From Seison nebaliae (lineage: Eukaryota; Rotifera; Pararotatoria; Seisonacea; Seisonidae): a stretch of DNA of 42,879 nucleotides. Below are positions 25,212 through 36,730 of the stretch, piece after piece. Below the pieces are notes generated by a model. It worked only from the letters and a program-made list of their open reading frames with translations, did no database searches and was not told the DNA's origin. The stretch is from positions 1 through 42,879 of the forward strand of contig JALJEE010000285.1 of the NCBI GenBank assembly GCA_023231475.1. Reading direction: 5' to 3'. The stretch's first letter is position 1, and the number at the start of each line of letters is the position of its first letter. Both the position numbers and the translations under genes were made by a program.

Positions 25212-26016
25212 TTATTTATTATCAAAATTCCCGTCGGGATAAATTGAAAAAATATTAAAAAGTTTCCGGTCCTCACCAATGTTGATCAAGTGGTGCAAGT
25301 CGATAAGAGTTTCTTGATTAATCGGAGAAGACGTGATCGAATAGTAGGAAAAAATGAAGTCCTTAAAATCGGGCAGGAGAATATCTCGTGGTAAATCGTA
25401 GTATTGAATAGTATGAGAAAAGATTGAGCGAACGTAGAAAGCATTAGTATAAGTAGTAAAAGAAGTGAGAGAATTCGAAACTGAAATTTTGTCCAAAAGA
25501 GAAGAAATTCGACGTGAAAAGAAAATAGACAGTAGAAGAAAAACAATGGTGGCGAAGAGTAAAGAACGATTGCAGCTGTGGAAACAACAGACTAATCTTA
25601 CGATCACGATGTCATCTGCATATGCCATGACATGCGAAATCTACAATAGCGATTGTTTCCTATGTAAATGTCGCCTGATTCATTTAGATTGCTGAGAACG
25701 CCGTCAATGACTAACTCAAAAAGCCAAGGACCTAGAATGGTACCTTGACGAACACCAGAGTTGATGGAAAAAAATCACTGTTCTGGTTTCCAATGACGAG
25801 GCTCCCCAGAGATTCGTAACAAAGATGGTAAAGAAATCTGAGAAAATGGGCTTTCACCCCATGACGATTCAATTGATTCAACGCGAAGGATACAAAAGAA
25901 CAACGAAAAAGAAAGTGTAGCGAGACATTTTGCTTCTTGCATGATATAAGTGAGCGACGAAGGAAAACAGGAGGATATACATGTATATCTCGGCAAGATA
26001 ATCGATTTACTGCCAA
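25212..26016 (-). mobile_element. Degraded reverse-transcriptase fragment of a non-LTR (LINE-type) retrotransposon
   Basis: Palm motifs of a LINE reverse transcriptase are readable on the minus strand. They are LNQLNRHGVKAHFLRFLYHL (region around motif A onward, with the usual aspartates lost), then GVRQGTILGPWLFELVIDG at about 25690-25760 (motif B) and MAYADDIVIV at 25599-25628 (the YADD box). They lie in different frames with several stops, so the element is broken by at least three frame changes and cannot be active. No endonuclease domain is recognisable. The 3' end carries TTTATCCCGACGGGAATTTT at about 25224-25243, shared with the island at 21403-21581. GVRQG and the LVIDG segment lean to R2-like or related clades, but I cannot assign the clade. 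Confidence 0.75.
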
Positions 26017-26033
26017 TGTGACAAGTGACTTAC

Positions 26034-26206
26034 ATTAATTTCTGTTCTTCTTCCGATTTAATTACTCGTAATTGATCGATAGTTTTCTGGAGTTTCCTGT
26101 TAATTTTTAAAGAATTCTCATCAATTCCATTCATGTATATCTGCGATGCCATCTCATAGATGAAAGCTGACGGCGAAGTGAACGAAGATGACGAATCATA
26201 AATCTC
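26034..26206 (-). other. Possible orphan exon (weak)
   Basis: A 173-nt open segment beginning after a TTTAG acceptor and ending at a textbook GTAAGT donor. It would encode EIYDSSSSFTSPSAFIYEMA followed by a charged helical stretch. It sits just upstream, in transcript sense, of the reverse-transcriptase fragment. It may be part of that element, a leftover of a duplicated host gene, or chance. No flanking exon was found. Confidence 0.2.
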
Positions 26207-26370
26207 CTAAATTTAGTTACATTTAGTAACTATCTCAACAGAAAAGATGCCAAAATAGATAAAAGTATAAAAAAAATTTAATAATATTGTGCGTATCTAA
26301 TTTAGTCTACTTATTTATATAAAAAACAAAGGGTAAACAGTATTGCAATTATTTTCAAGTTTTTATTGTT

Positions 26371-26558
26371 AGGGTAAATGAGAATGACATTTTGAAAACC
26401 TGGGTAAATTAATAATTATTTTCATCATTTCACCTTAAGTTCTAATAAATTTTATTTCATTCATTAAATTTTCTGATTTTGACTAAATCAAATTCATTTC
26501 GCATAAGCTATTTTCCCTAATCATTTTAATTTTTGATAGTTAATTAATTTTCGGATAT
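26371..26558 (-). repeat. Copy B of the triplicated 5' flank
   Basis: Closely similar to 24788-24961 over about 175 bp in the same orientation. It includes GACATTTTGAAAACCTGGG and GATAGTTAATTAATTTTCGG. The corresponding start codon opens a frame of only 11 residues (MSFSFTLTIKT), so no gene body is left behind it. Confidence 0.8.
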
Positions 26559-27528
26559 TGAAATTCATTGATCATTAAGTTCATAAGTTCATTAAAATTC
26601 CTCTTAGACAAAATTTGAAAAAGATTATAAGAACTTGAAGTCCGCCAGATAAAGATGAACACAAAAGACAGAAGAGTTAGAAATGAAACTCGAAAATTAT
26701 AGAAATAATACAAAATAGTGTTTTAAGTTTGATTGGACGAATCTTGTTTACTTCTTATATAGGAACTGATATAGTTTAATATAAGACATATGTCACATTA
26801 CATTCCCTACACAAAACTTCATCTTCATATTCACATAATACATTTCTTCACCATAAAACATATTAATCTTCCATATTTATGCACGACTACTCGGATATAT
26901 CTTTATATATAAGATGTTTTTCAAGAACCAGTCTCGTGAGCAACTTAAAATTTAATGAATTGGAACTATTTTTTATTATGTTGTGATACCTAATGTTCTT
27001 AATAGCAATGATATGAGAAAAAAAATCAACCAAAATTTGAATTTATGTTTTTCTTTTATTCATTCTAATAGATGATAGTTTGATGATTAAAAATTCGACC
27101 TTTATGATCTCTTATATATTTCGAAATTCATATATTTGAACGTTATTGATGTGAATATACTATATAATACTATATGTGTATATATAATGTAAATTAACTG
27201 GTTTATTTTATTCCATCAGTATTCGATTAATTTTTGTATCACAACTTGCCTGTGGCAATTATCCTCTACCCTCTGAAGAAGCATGAAGGAAAAGAAGATG
27301 TAAAGATAAGTTGAGATTTCGGGCATTATCCTATATCATACAACTAAACCTCCTAATTTAATGAAAAAGCTCGAGAATAATCGAATTATTGAAACATCAT
27401 TACGAATTAACGAATTTATTGAAATAAGGAGACGATCTGTCCATTTTTTATAAACGACGAACTGCATTTTTATCCCAGAATAATATTCTATGATTGATAA
27501 TTCTAGATTTTGACAACCGATTTCAAAA
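26559..27528. other. Intergenic upstream of plus-strand DEG/ENaC gene
   Basis: Nearly 1 kb of A/T-rich DNA. It should contain the promoter of the channel gene beginning at 27529. No recognisable element or open frame worth calling. Confidence 0.4.
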
Positions 27529-30008
27529 ATGACCTTCGATACGGTGAAAAGGAAGTATCTAAATAATGATATTTTTGGAGATATTCATCTTAACCTTGAT
27601 GGATTAGGTTATCTCATATTTATAATCGTCAATAAAATTTTTCCATACAACATATTTCGTGTTGTGACAGATTTCTTAAAACAAACCAAGAGTAAGGTCA
27701 ATAGAATATTTTGGACTATAATCTGTACTGGTGGTAATTTAATTTTCTTAATTTAACTTTCTTTCTATTTCCACCAAAGCGCTTACAGCAGCGATATATT
27801 TTTGTTATACTTATTGTGATGAATATTTCAACAAGAAAATCATTGTTAGCGAAACTCAAAAACTCTTCAAACAAAATATTACATTACCGACGATCACACT
27901 TTGTTCTCCTCAAAGGTTTTTTATTAGTAGTACTATTAGTTTTTCTATTTTTTATTAGCTTTAGGAAAGACAATGTACTTAACTATTACGAATTACACAA
28001 AATTCTAAATCATTTGGATGAAATCAACAAATTTACTGACCGTCCATACTACGATCGAATAGACATTGGACGTAATTTAACTTACAGTTTTCTACGCGAG
28101 AAAGATTAGTATAATTTTTCAAGATTATAATTATTATTTATTAAATTACGTTTTCAAGATGAGAAGATTGCCATTGGTATTATCTTTATGACCGTGCTCA
28201 CACAATGTTTAGAATCATTAGAGGATACTGTCATAATTCTTAGAACATTTATCTACTTTCTAACGCAATACGATGATCTATATTCAGCGAATGCCGATTT
28301 TACTGCTAAATTGTCTAGGGTTAGAGTTATAAGATTTCTTTTGCTAAACCATTTTAATAGATTAATCTTTGTATGAAAAGTGTCTACTACGACAAATGGT
28401 TTGATCTGATGAAGAAATCTTATGACGAAATTGCATACTCGTCCATTTCCATGCCCTTTAACGATGCAATTATAGTCCTTTTTGAGACCCTTTATGGTCG
28501 CCCAACTGTTATTTATTATTCTGTTTCTCGGTCATGGTATAAAGTCATCTTATTTAGTCAGAAAATGCTGAAGAATTAGTTGAAGTTAGGAATTACTTTC
28601 ACGTGTTGATGATGCACGAGGCGATGAATTATGAAGAAAAAATGATATTGTCATCATATTGTTTGCCCTTTCTACAGATTTTTTTTCATAAGAATTGTTT
28701 GAATTAAATTTAGTGGAGAAGATAAACCTTAAGAAAATTCTAGAGAACCATGGTTGGAAACTGGAAGATAATTTAGTATCATGTCAAATTGGTAGCGTGG
28801 CATGTAATTCTACAGTTAACTGTTTCAGTATTAAGTTTTATTAACAATTTTTTGGAAGTCATTCAATAAAATTTTCACGTCATTTGGAATTTGTTACCAA
28901 CTGAATTCGGATATTCCTCAATCGATTCCTGATTATGGTTCAAACGAATTTTTGCTCTTAAAATGAAATTTTCTTGTAGATGGAGGAATATCTATCATAC
29001 TCAATTCAGAAACATACAACCAGTATGATCAAATAATCATCGGGAGTGGAGTCAATGGAATTAATTTAGTTGTTCATTCATCAGATGAACCACCTGCTCC
29101 TACTTTTAGGGGAATAACATTAGAACCAGGTATGCGATCCAACGTTGAAATCAAAAAATTCACAGTTTGAATTAAGTAAATCTTCTATTAATTGTATACT
29201 CATTGCGTTTGATAAGACAACATTGTTGGACAAAAGAAAAGGTGGTAACTGTGACGAATCGATTGATATTCCATTGTTCGACAAATTTACCATTTTCGGT
29301 TGTACATTAAATTGCTTATTCTTCAATATTGAGAACGAATGTGATTGTCTCGCTTATAATGATCCACGAATAATCACAGAAAACCATTATATGAACAAAT
29401 CATGTCGAACATTTGATGAGTTAAGATGTTTTCTCGATGTGAAAACGGGAAGAAAAAAATCAAAAATTTGTAACGAGTGTTTTACTCCACCATGTCATTT
29501 TGATGACTATTTACCGAAAATTACAACCGAACAATTACCACAGTCAGTAGTTTCTGATTATATTCACCAATCAGAGTTGCGATGCTCATTAAACCATAAT
29601 ATGACACTTTCTCCAACGATTTATAAAAAATCACCGGAGAATATATCGGACAATGCCTGCTTAACGACATTAAACTGGAAGTTTTTAGTTAATTTAAGAA
29701 ATTTCTGTAAAATTATATTGATTGTCATTTGTAGAGAGAACCTGATCAGTATGAACATATTTTATGGTGAATTATCAGAATTGAAATCTGTTCAAAAACC
29801 AAAATATACAACGATCGACTTCATCGGTTAATGCCATAATATTTATTCTCTTTAAAATGTTTTAGGAATCATCGGAGGCTTCACAGGACTTTATGCAGGA
29901 ATTAGTTTTATTTCGATTATCCAATTTTTTGGTGCAATTATCACTATATCAATTCGGTTGATTAAATTAATTACGACGTCAAACTCAAAAATTCCCCCAG
30001 AACATTAA
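27529..30008 (+). CDS. DEG/ENaC (pickpocket-like) sodium channel subunit, second paralogue
   Basis: Thirteen small exons close in frame to 623 residues: 27529-27607, 27671-27733, 27789-27915, 27959-28086, 28159-28319, 28361-28507, 28558-28660, 28714-28814, 28859-28937, 28980-29164, 29217-29680, 29735-29826, 29866-30008. Family marks in order: FLKQTKSKVNRIFW leading into a short TM1; KQNITLPTITLCSP after TM1; FTSFGICYQLNS; GISIILN then GINLVVHSSDEPPAP and ITLEPG; the cysteine-rich turn FGCTLNCLFFNIENECDC; and TM2 IIGGFTGLYAGISFISI with filter GIS. The channel would act in the plasma membrane. Several introns are multiples of three, so some exon ends (27607/27671, 29680/29735) rest on family fit. 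The long hydrophobic frame starting at 27816 is a shadow running through an intron. It resembles the minus-strand channel at 18518-21029 in architecture but the two are highly diverged. Confidence 0.85.
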
Positions 30009-30349
30009 TGGAATTTTGTTTCAGAAAAAGGAAAGATAATTTCTTTATAAAATATTCCATTTATTTCTAGTTCACGTAATTCCTGAACTAAATGGTTATT
30101 GTCGTATTATTCAAAACATTAACCGATTATAGTAAAAGTTATAATTATAATTTATTCGCTACTGGAAAAAAAGGTTGAAACTATCATTTCTAATGTATGA
30201 AATTCAAAATTATAATTTCATTGAACAAAAAAGATGAAACACTTAATGATTCTAACAATAATAATTGTAAGATAATTATTATTATTTGTTACTAAATTTC
30301 GGTTGTGATAAACGAGAAAAAAGAGAGAAAATTTCTTCATCGGCCTCGG
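30009..30349. other. Intergenic, nothing recognised
   Basis: About 340 bp of A/T-rich DNA after the DEG/ENaC stop codon. No open frame or repeat of note. Confidence 0.4.
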
Positions 30350-30700
30350 TGTCAACAAGATGTCCTAATTGATCGAGGGAGTCGCAGTCGATTGGTAGAC
30401 GATGGGAGAAAATTTACGAGATTGACCTTAATATCTGAGAGTGTACGAGAAAATTGACTGATATTATGAGTCTTAAATGGGTAAATTTCATTCATCCGAA
30501 CACCATTTCCAATATTTCGTTTCTTCACCATCTTCTTAATCACTTCCATTCATTTTGGAGCATTGACGCATTTCTCGCTTACTTCAAATTCACTTCCAAT
30601 AACTTCACACGGTCCATTTCTGCATAATCCTCCATTGCATTTAGAATGCAATAGATTCAATATGCATAATTTTCAATAAAAAACGTTATAAATATAGTAA
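30350..30700 (-). pseudogene. Small Cys-rich remnant downstream of flank copy C (weak)
   Basis: On the minus strand a short segment reads HSKCNGGLCRNGPCEVIGSE and reaches a possible GTAAGC donor near 30575. It is followed by a 65-codon open frame (30549-30352). The CNGGLC spacing recalls EGF-like or other small disulphide-rich modules. Because flank copy C lies directly upstream, this could be the decayed body of a duplicated gene or a small secreted-protein gene. I could not join it to the start codon in copy C by a convincing splice. Confidence 0.25.
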
Positions 30701-30753
30701 ATATGAGTTTTACATGATGACATGATATTTTAGCAATAGAGACGATTGAAAAC

Positions 30754-30950
30754 TATTATTATTGCTCTTCTTCTCAAAATGGGAAATATGAATGACATTT
30801 TGAAAACTTGAGTAAATTAATAATTATTTTTGTCCCTTCAGCTTAACTTCCAATCAGTTTCATTTCATTCGTTCAATTCTCTGATTTTCATTTAATCAAA
30901 TTAATTTCACATAAGCTTCTTTACACCACATTTTAATTTTTTAGATTTCC
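30754..30950 (-). repeat. Copy C of the triplicated 5' flank
   Basis: It matches 24752-24961, including the start of the signal peptide (MSFIFPILRRRAIIIV against MSFTFPILRRRVIIII) and the upstream blocks GACATTTTGAAAACTTG and GTAAATTAATAATTATT. The frame stops after 22 codons, so the full-length downstream coding region is missing. Confidence 0.8.
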
Positions 30951-33900
30951 ATTTTCAAAATCATTGTTGATTAAAATTTTCATTTGAAAAACTTTTTAAC
31001 AAATAATAAAAAATTTCAATCTTCTCAAAAATACGAAAATTTAGAAATTTACCAGCAAGATGAAAAAGAAATTTAAAGAAAATTGAGTACTGGACATAGA
31101 TAATCGAACGCCTTGGAACAACCGAAGAAGAAATGTACGGATAATTTCAGTTCTCGAATAATTCATATAACCGAACTAACAATTATTTGCAAGATGAAGA
31201 ACGAGAGGACAAACCTCTCAGTAAAATATAATATCAATAAATCACTAATTGTTAAGAAGAAAAGACATTGAAATTGAGAAAAACATTGAAATTTTCAAGA
31301 AAATCTTGTTTTGTTGATTTGTGTTAATGTAAATAAACAAAATAGGAGTAAGAAAGAACTGTAACAAATAAGGACTATTATGAACAATATATCCAATATA
31401 AGGATTACTTAATGGTAATTTATCAAAACAAGATTAGATCATTAAAATTGTTTTCCTTTTAACTTTAGTTGGTTCGGTAGTTGAGTACAATTTCAGTGCG
31501 CATAAATTTGTTTACCAAAATTTGGTTGAATTATCTGTATATTATATTTCGGAGTTCGGCTCAAAGCAATTAAAAAATTAGGAAACAGTCATTATCTAAA
31601 TATTGTTAGCATGATCAAATATTTATTAAATAATTTTCATGATAAGAATTAGTTCAATCTTTCATGGTTACTCCAGTCGTCATGTATATCGAATGATGTT
31701 TACAAGATTCTTCTACATTTGTTATAGTAACGGAAATTAAAATAATTAGTTTTTGATTCTTACGTAATCTTAAATGTATTTTGTTTATAAATTTGTTCGA
31801 TGGTAATGTCTCACTTAAGTTCGTTATGTTATGTTATGGGAGTGTTGTTACATCGTTCAAATGTATTCTGTAAACAAGAATTCATTTATTTTAATCGATT
31901 CGAGTTATAGGTATCAATATCGATAATTGATTTCGGATAAAGAAAAGTAGAGGGTGAATGTTGAATTGTCGAAACGATTTTCTCCTTCGTCTATCTTTGA
32001 AAATATTTGTCGATTTACAAATTCATTAAAATTAAAATGATCAATTTCACCAACTTCGATCAAATGAGATTTGTTGCAGTTTGTCTTTAGATGAATTTAA
32101 ACAATTTTCTTATTGATTCATACTCCTCATTACTACGACGAATAAACCATACTCGTTCAATCCAATCCCATTTATTCTAAATTATTTATATTGACTATTT
32201 TTCATCGACAAAAAATTGAGACAAATTTTTCGGAGAAAGTTTCGATTGTCATATATGTCAGTTTAAGTTTTAAATTGAATTTGAAATATTACTTGAATTG
32301 AGTGAAAGTGCCGTTAATGAGTTATCGACGTTATATGTCAGTTAATTCCAGAATTGTTTGATGAAAATGAAATTATTTGATTTGATTAAGATAAAGGAGA
32401 CAATTTGGTTTGGGAAGTGTCATTATGTTGAAATCTTTATCTCTGATCGAATAGAGAATATGAGAAAGTTGTCTTACCATTTAGAAAGAATTATTAGTTT
32501 TCATTAATCTTTAATGAAATGTAAATTATAATTTGATTAAATTTATGTGTTAGTCGGAGGAGAGGGAGGTCGATGCACTCATTGAAATTCTTTTTGAATT
32601 TCGTATTGCTTATTGATTATATATTAGTTTGACGATCAGTCATCAAACTACGTCGTCATTTGACTAATTAACAACATTCTAACAAGATCGCAACATGCTA
32701 ACAAAATCACGTCATCTCCTTGAGATGGAGGAGAGATCAGTAGAAGAGGAAAGAATGTAATCGAAGGATATAATTAATGCAAAAAAATAGATGGAAGAAT
32801 TTACAACAAATACGAAATTTAAGTTAGGAAACTTTACTCAACATTTTCTTTCGTTTCTCACCAAAACCGTCTCACCTACCACCCAAAACTTTCTCACAAT
32901 CGATTATTTGATTAGTATAATCCTTAATATCTAATTATATTAAGATTTCATTAGTTCATGTGACATTTCCCCCAATTGACTAGTGTTATAACGAAGAATG
33001 ATATTAGGAAATTTGGAGGAAATGGAAAAATTTCAGTTGATCATAATTCTCGTCTAATTCGTTGTTATTTTGGTCCAAAACATCTCTAGACATAAAAGCA
33101 TTAGGAGATGTTCTTCATCAATTTCTCGATTTCTCCTTCTTCTTCATATTCTTTTAATCAAACCAAACCCAATTATTATGTTTCGCGGGCAATCTATATC
33201 TTCATTCATAATCGTAACTCAAGTCGATTTTAGACACAAACTGTCATATTTATCAAAATGAGAGAATTTGAGAGATAAAATTGAGAAATATTTGTAAATG
33301 AATTTTCAGTGTCGATATAAATGTTGGAGTATATTAAAGAATCTAACAGGATCCTTTTTACAAGTCCTCTTGTTAGTCCTAGATAGATATAAAATAAAGG
33401 TGTTAAGAGATTGTTGGGAAATTTGTTCTTTTGCTGATTCATTTCTCGCCAGTCTCTCCATCCTCTCAATTTGAGAGTGACGAATGAAGGGATTGATATG
33501 ATTGATTGGTGGATTTACTGGTTATGTAACGTTAGTGATGTAGACGTGTTTTAGAATGTTTTAAAATTAAAATTTTTTTTTGACATTTCTTCGGTTGAGA
33601 AGTTCTCCCGAAAACGTTCGAAGAGAATTCGACGTTGTTAATCAGTTCTTCATAAGAGAAAGAATTCTGCATATAAATCGGTGTATAAATTATTATGATA
33701 GTATGAGGTCATATGTGTATGATATGACTGAGAAATATTTGAGAGCATTGGGAAAGGATCATTGTCTAGTGTTATTGTTAAAGGAATGACGTAAAAAAAG
33801 ACGATGATGAGGAGAATTATTTAAATTTAGTTTTATTTCGATGTTTGACATTGTAATTATGTCCATAACATTTTTAGAAGCATATCTTCTTCCTTAGAAG

Positions 33901-34154
33901 GAAGAAATCTTTCTGTGTTTATCTTTCTGACCTTCCAATATAACCAGTTATTGACATCTGTCTAATGAATCATTAATCCATCAAATAATTTAGAGCTTTT
34001 ATCATTAACAATCGAATATCATAATAATTTTTCCAATTTCTTAAACTTTCCATCATCATCTATCCTATCTACTTGTGCGTGTGAGTTATTTGTTTATTGC
34101 GAAAAAATAATAAAACTCTCTACATCTCTTCTTAATGTCCATTCTTCTAATAGC
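30951..34154. other. Intergenic, no supported gene
   Basis: A 3.2 kb A/T-rich stretch. Open frames at 33070-33261, 33230-33469 and 33580-33789 are at most 79 codons and match nothing I recognise. The last 300 bp should hold the promoter of the plus-strand gene at 34155. Confidence 0.5.
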
Positions 34155-36653
34155 ATGTGTTTATATGATGTGAATTGTTCAATCGATTACAAACATTTTA
34201 AGGACACAATGGGCGCGAATGATGGTGAAACGATCCAACATAAATTTAGGAGTAAAACACCGAAACTATTACGAATATTAAGAAGCTATTTCGCCAATAA
34301 TACCAATCAACATGACACACGTCATCATCATCATCATCATATGGAAAACGGTTTTTTTCAGAAAAACGACAAATATTTCGATTGTCATTCAAAAAACGAG
34401 ACGTTAAACAAACATCATCGAAGTATTAGGAATGCGGAGAAGAGTCTCACCAAATCTTGTTACACTTTCGATCAACCGAAAAAAAAGAAAAATCTACAGA
34501 AATGGAAAGTAAAACTATTTTCCAGTGACAAGAAGGAGCAAATCGTTTTGAAACGTCAAACTAATTTCGATGACGCTAATAACGGTCATTGTGCTATTGG
34601 GGAATTAGATAACGGATTCGACAACATTCAAACTTTTCGGCGAAAAAATCATTTAGATTTCCATCAAAATCCACCAAAACCAGACAGGAGGAAAGGAGGT
34701 AAACGAGTCGAACGTAAAAATCAATTAGAAAATGAGAAAAAGAAAATATTTTTTGACAATAATTTATCGATTCAAAGATGTAATTCTTTAAAATCATTTC
34801 ATCCTCAAAAGAGCAATAGTATCAATCGTTCACAAACTTTATCAATTGTAAATAAGGAGTTGTATAATGACTCCATAAACAAACCAGATGATAATGACGA
34901 ATTGAAAGGGAAAGAGAATTATATAAAAATCAATGAAGACAAATGTTCGAGTGAAAAAGAAAAGAATAATATTGATAAAAACATTACGGATGTGATGCTC
35001 AAACGATTTAATCAGAGTATCCGATTAAAAAAATCAGAAAATCTACCTGCTCTACCATCAACGGTATTACCCGAAACTTTTTCGAAAACTTTCTTAATTC
35101 CCATAGGGAAATATTTGAATGGAGAACCGATGTATGAAATCGTTCAGATGGAGAGTATAAATAATCGAGAGGAATCATCTGAAATTCCATCAATACCATC
35201 GAAATTAGATGATCAGGAAGTATATGATGAACCGAACGACACTTTGGAGAGTGGTAAAAGTGGAGATAGTGAACGAGAAAGAAAACCGATGAAACAAAAC
35301 ACGTTCCGGAGTAGTCTTCATTTGAAATCGATGTTGACGTGTACTGGCGAGAAGAGATTTGTTCCATTCGATATATCGAAAGAAACGGAAGAAAACGTTA
35401 ATCGAATTGAAATTAATTTAAATACATCTCAAATTAACGACACCTTATCGACCACATGTACAAATTACCAGACTTCTGAATCGGATATCGATGATAGTCT
35501 CCTAAATAATTTCAATTACCATCAGAATGATAAAACGATGGAATCGTTAATCATTAATAATCAAATGGATGAATATCGAAAACGAAATGATGATGGAGCT
35601 ATTAAAAATGAATTATGTATTTATAAAAAACCTTCTTCACTTCTCATAAACACCAATAATAATAATAATAACAACAACAACATCATAAATCATATCGATA
35701 TCATCAAAGCGAAAGTTTTCGATTATTATAAAAAAAATCCTCAATTTCCTTCTGCGTCCAATTCGTCGACTTCATCATCAACGAAATATAGGAAGAATTC
35801 TTTGGAATATAAATTATCGATAGATTCCGATAATTCATCATATCATTCAAAGACACCTCAGAAGAATTTTTCGATTTTTGAAAATTTCGATCGATTGAAT
35901 GAAATTATCACCTCGCCTTCATCAATCAGTCGATTACGATCAACTAATTCGATTACCATTCAAGATCATTCCACAACAAACAACAACAATTCAGAGTTGA
36001 CACAACTGAAACGAAGTCCGCCACTTTCACATGAATTATTCCCACCATCATATGGTGAAGCGTTACGTCATTTAGCACAAGTTGAGCACAAAACTCAAGA
36101 TGTTCCCACGACAACCAATCTTCAGAGTATGAAAAGGAGAAATATTGAGAAGTTACCAACATATCGTCAACATGTCGGTGAGTTTGTTAATAAGAGATCG
36201 ATGAACGATTTGTCGATGATCGATAAAGATTCGTTTGAAAAATTAAATTTCATTCAACAACTTCCTATAAATAGGAATCAAATCGAATTATTATCTTCAC
36301 CCGAACCACCACCGTTGCCACCACCAATCTCTTACTTCCAAACTACCACAACACCGATAGGACAAACATCGTTAACGGAAGACATATCACAACCTTCAGT
36401 TAAACCGAAGATGAAGCGAGAAACGCGAAGTTACACTTATCTTCCCACTATTATCGGCGAGAAGATTCCATTGGCCGTTTCTCGTCATCTTCCTGAAGAT
36501 TTATTGTCTGGTAGTAAACTAAACGAAAATGAGACGTCCGATAATCGACAATCGAACGTCTCATTTAATATAGAAAATTCGTCTTCATCATCTTCATCGT
36601 CATCATCCGATTCCCGTTTTTCACAATCGAATTCTTCTTCTTTAAATTCATAA
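34155..36653 (+). CDS. Unrecognised 832-residue low-complexity protein with PPSY motif
   Basis: A single exon encoding a basic, Asn/Ser-rich, largely disordered protein; I do not recognise the family. Visible features are a His run near residues 57-62, basic clusters near the N-terminus (RRKGGKRVERKN), an Asn run near 503-512, and EPPPLPPP near residue 716, suited to SH3 or EVH1 binding. FPPSYGEALRHL near residue 632 is a PPxY motif suited to WW domains of NEDD4-type ligases. EPMYEIVQ and EVYDEPND near residues 324 and 356 have the look of phosphotyrosine docking sites, and there is a C-terminal Ser run. No signal peptide or membrane segment was seen. Such a layout suits an intracellular adaptor or scaffold, but that is inference. 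The second ATG at 34209 (MGANDGETIQHKF) is an alternative start. The stop codon is 78 bp from the convergent ALKBH4 stop. Confidence 0.75.
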   Translation: MCLYDVNCSIDYKHFKDTMGANDGETIQHKFRSKTPKLLRILRSYFANNTNQHDTRHHHHHHMENGFFQKNDKYFDCHSKNETLNKHHRSIRNAEKSLTKSCYTFDQPKKKKNLQKWKVKLFSSDKKEQIVLKRQTNFDDANNGHCAIGELDNGFDNIQTFRRKNHLDFHQNPPKPDRRKGGKRVERKNQLENEKKKIFFDNNLSIQRCNSLKSFHPQKSNSINRSQTLSIVNKELYNDSINKPDDNDELKGKENYIKINEDKCSSEKEKNNIDKNITDVMLKRFNQSIRLKKSENLPALPSTVLPETFSKTFLIPIGKYLNGEPMYEIVQMESINNREESSEIPSIPSKLDDQEVYDEPNDTLESGKSGDSERERKPMKQNTFRSSLHLKSMLTCTGEKRFVPFDISKETEENVNRIEINLNTSQINDTLSTTCTNYQTSESDIDDSLLNNFNYHQNDKTMESLIINNQMDEYRKRNDDGAIKNELCIYKKPSSLLINTNNNNNNNNNIINHIDIIKAKVFDYYKKNPQFPSASNSSTSSSTKYRKNSLEYKLSIDSDNSSYHSKTPQKNFSIFENFDRLNEIITSPSSISRLRSTNSITIQDHSTTNNNNSELTQLKRSPPLSHELFPPSYGEALRHLAQVEHKTQDVPTTTNLQSMKRRNIEKLPTYRQHVGEFVNKRSMNDLSMIDKDSFEKLNFIQQLPINRNQIELLSSPEPPPLPPPISYFQTTTTPIGQTSLTEDISQPSVKPKMKRETRSYTYLPTIIGEKIPLAVSRHLPEDLLSGSKLNENETSDNRQSNVSFNIENSSSSSSSSSSDSRFSQSNSSSLNS

Positions 36654-36730
36654 CATTATCATTATCATTCAATTTTTTCATCATAATTAGTTTATCGAAC
36701 CGAAAATTATTTATGGAATAGAAGAAACTT

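Noticed and set aside
27816-28109. Membrane protein starting at 27816 with a long hydrophobic run
   Set aside because: The first part runs through an intron (27916-27958) and out of frame with the DEG/ENaC exon 27789-27915. Only its end from 27959 is real coding sequence of the channel.
33580-33789. 69-codon frame ending in CLVLLLKE
   Set aside because: Needs a TTG start, has no homologous feel and no splice partners.
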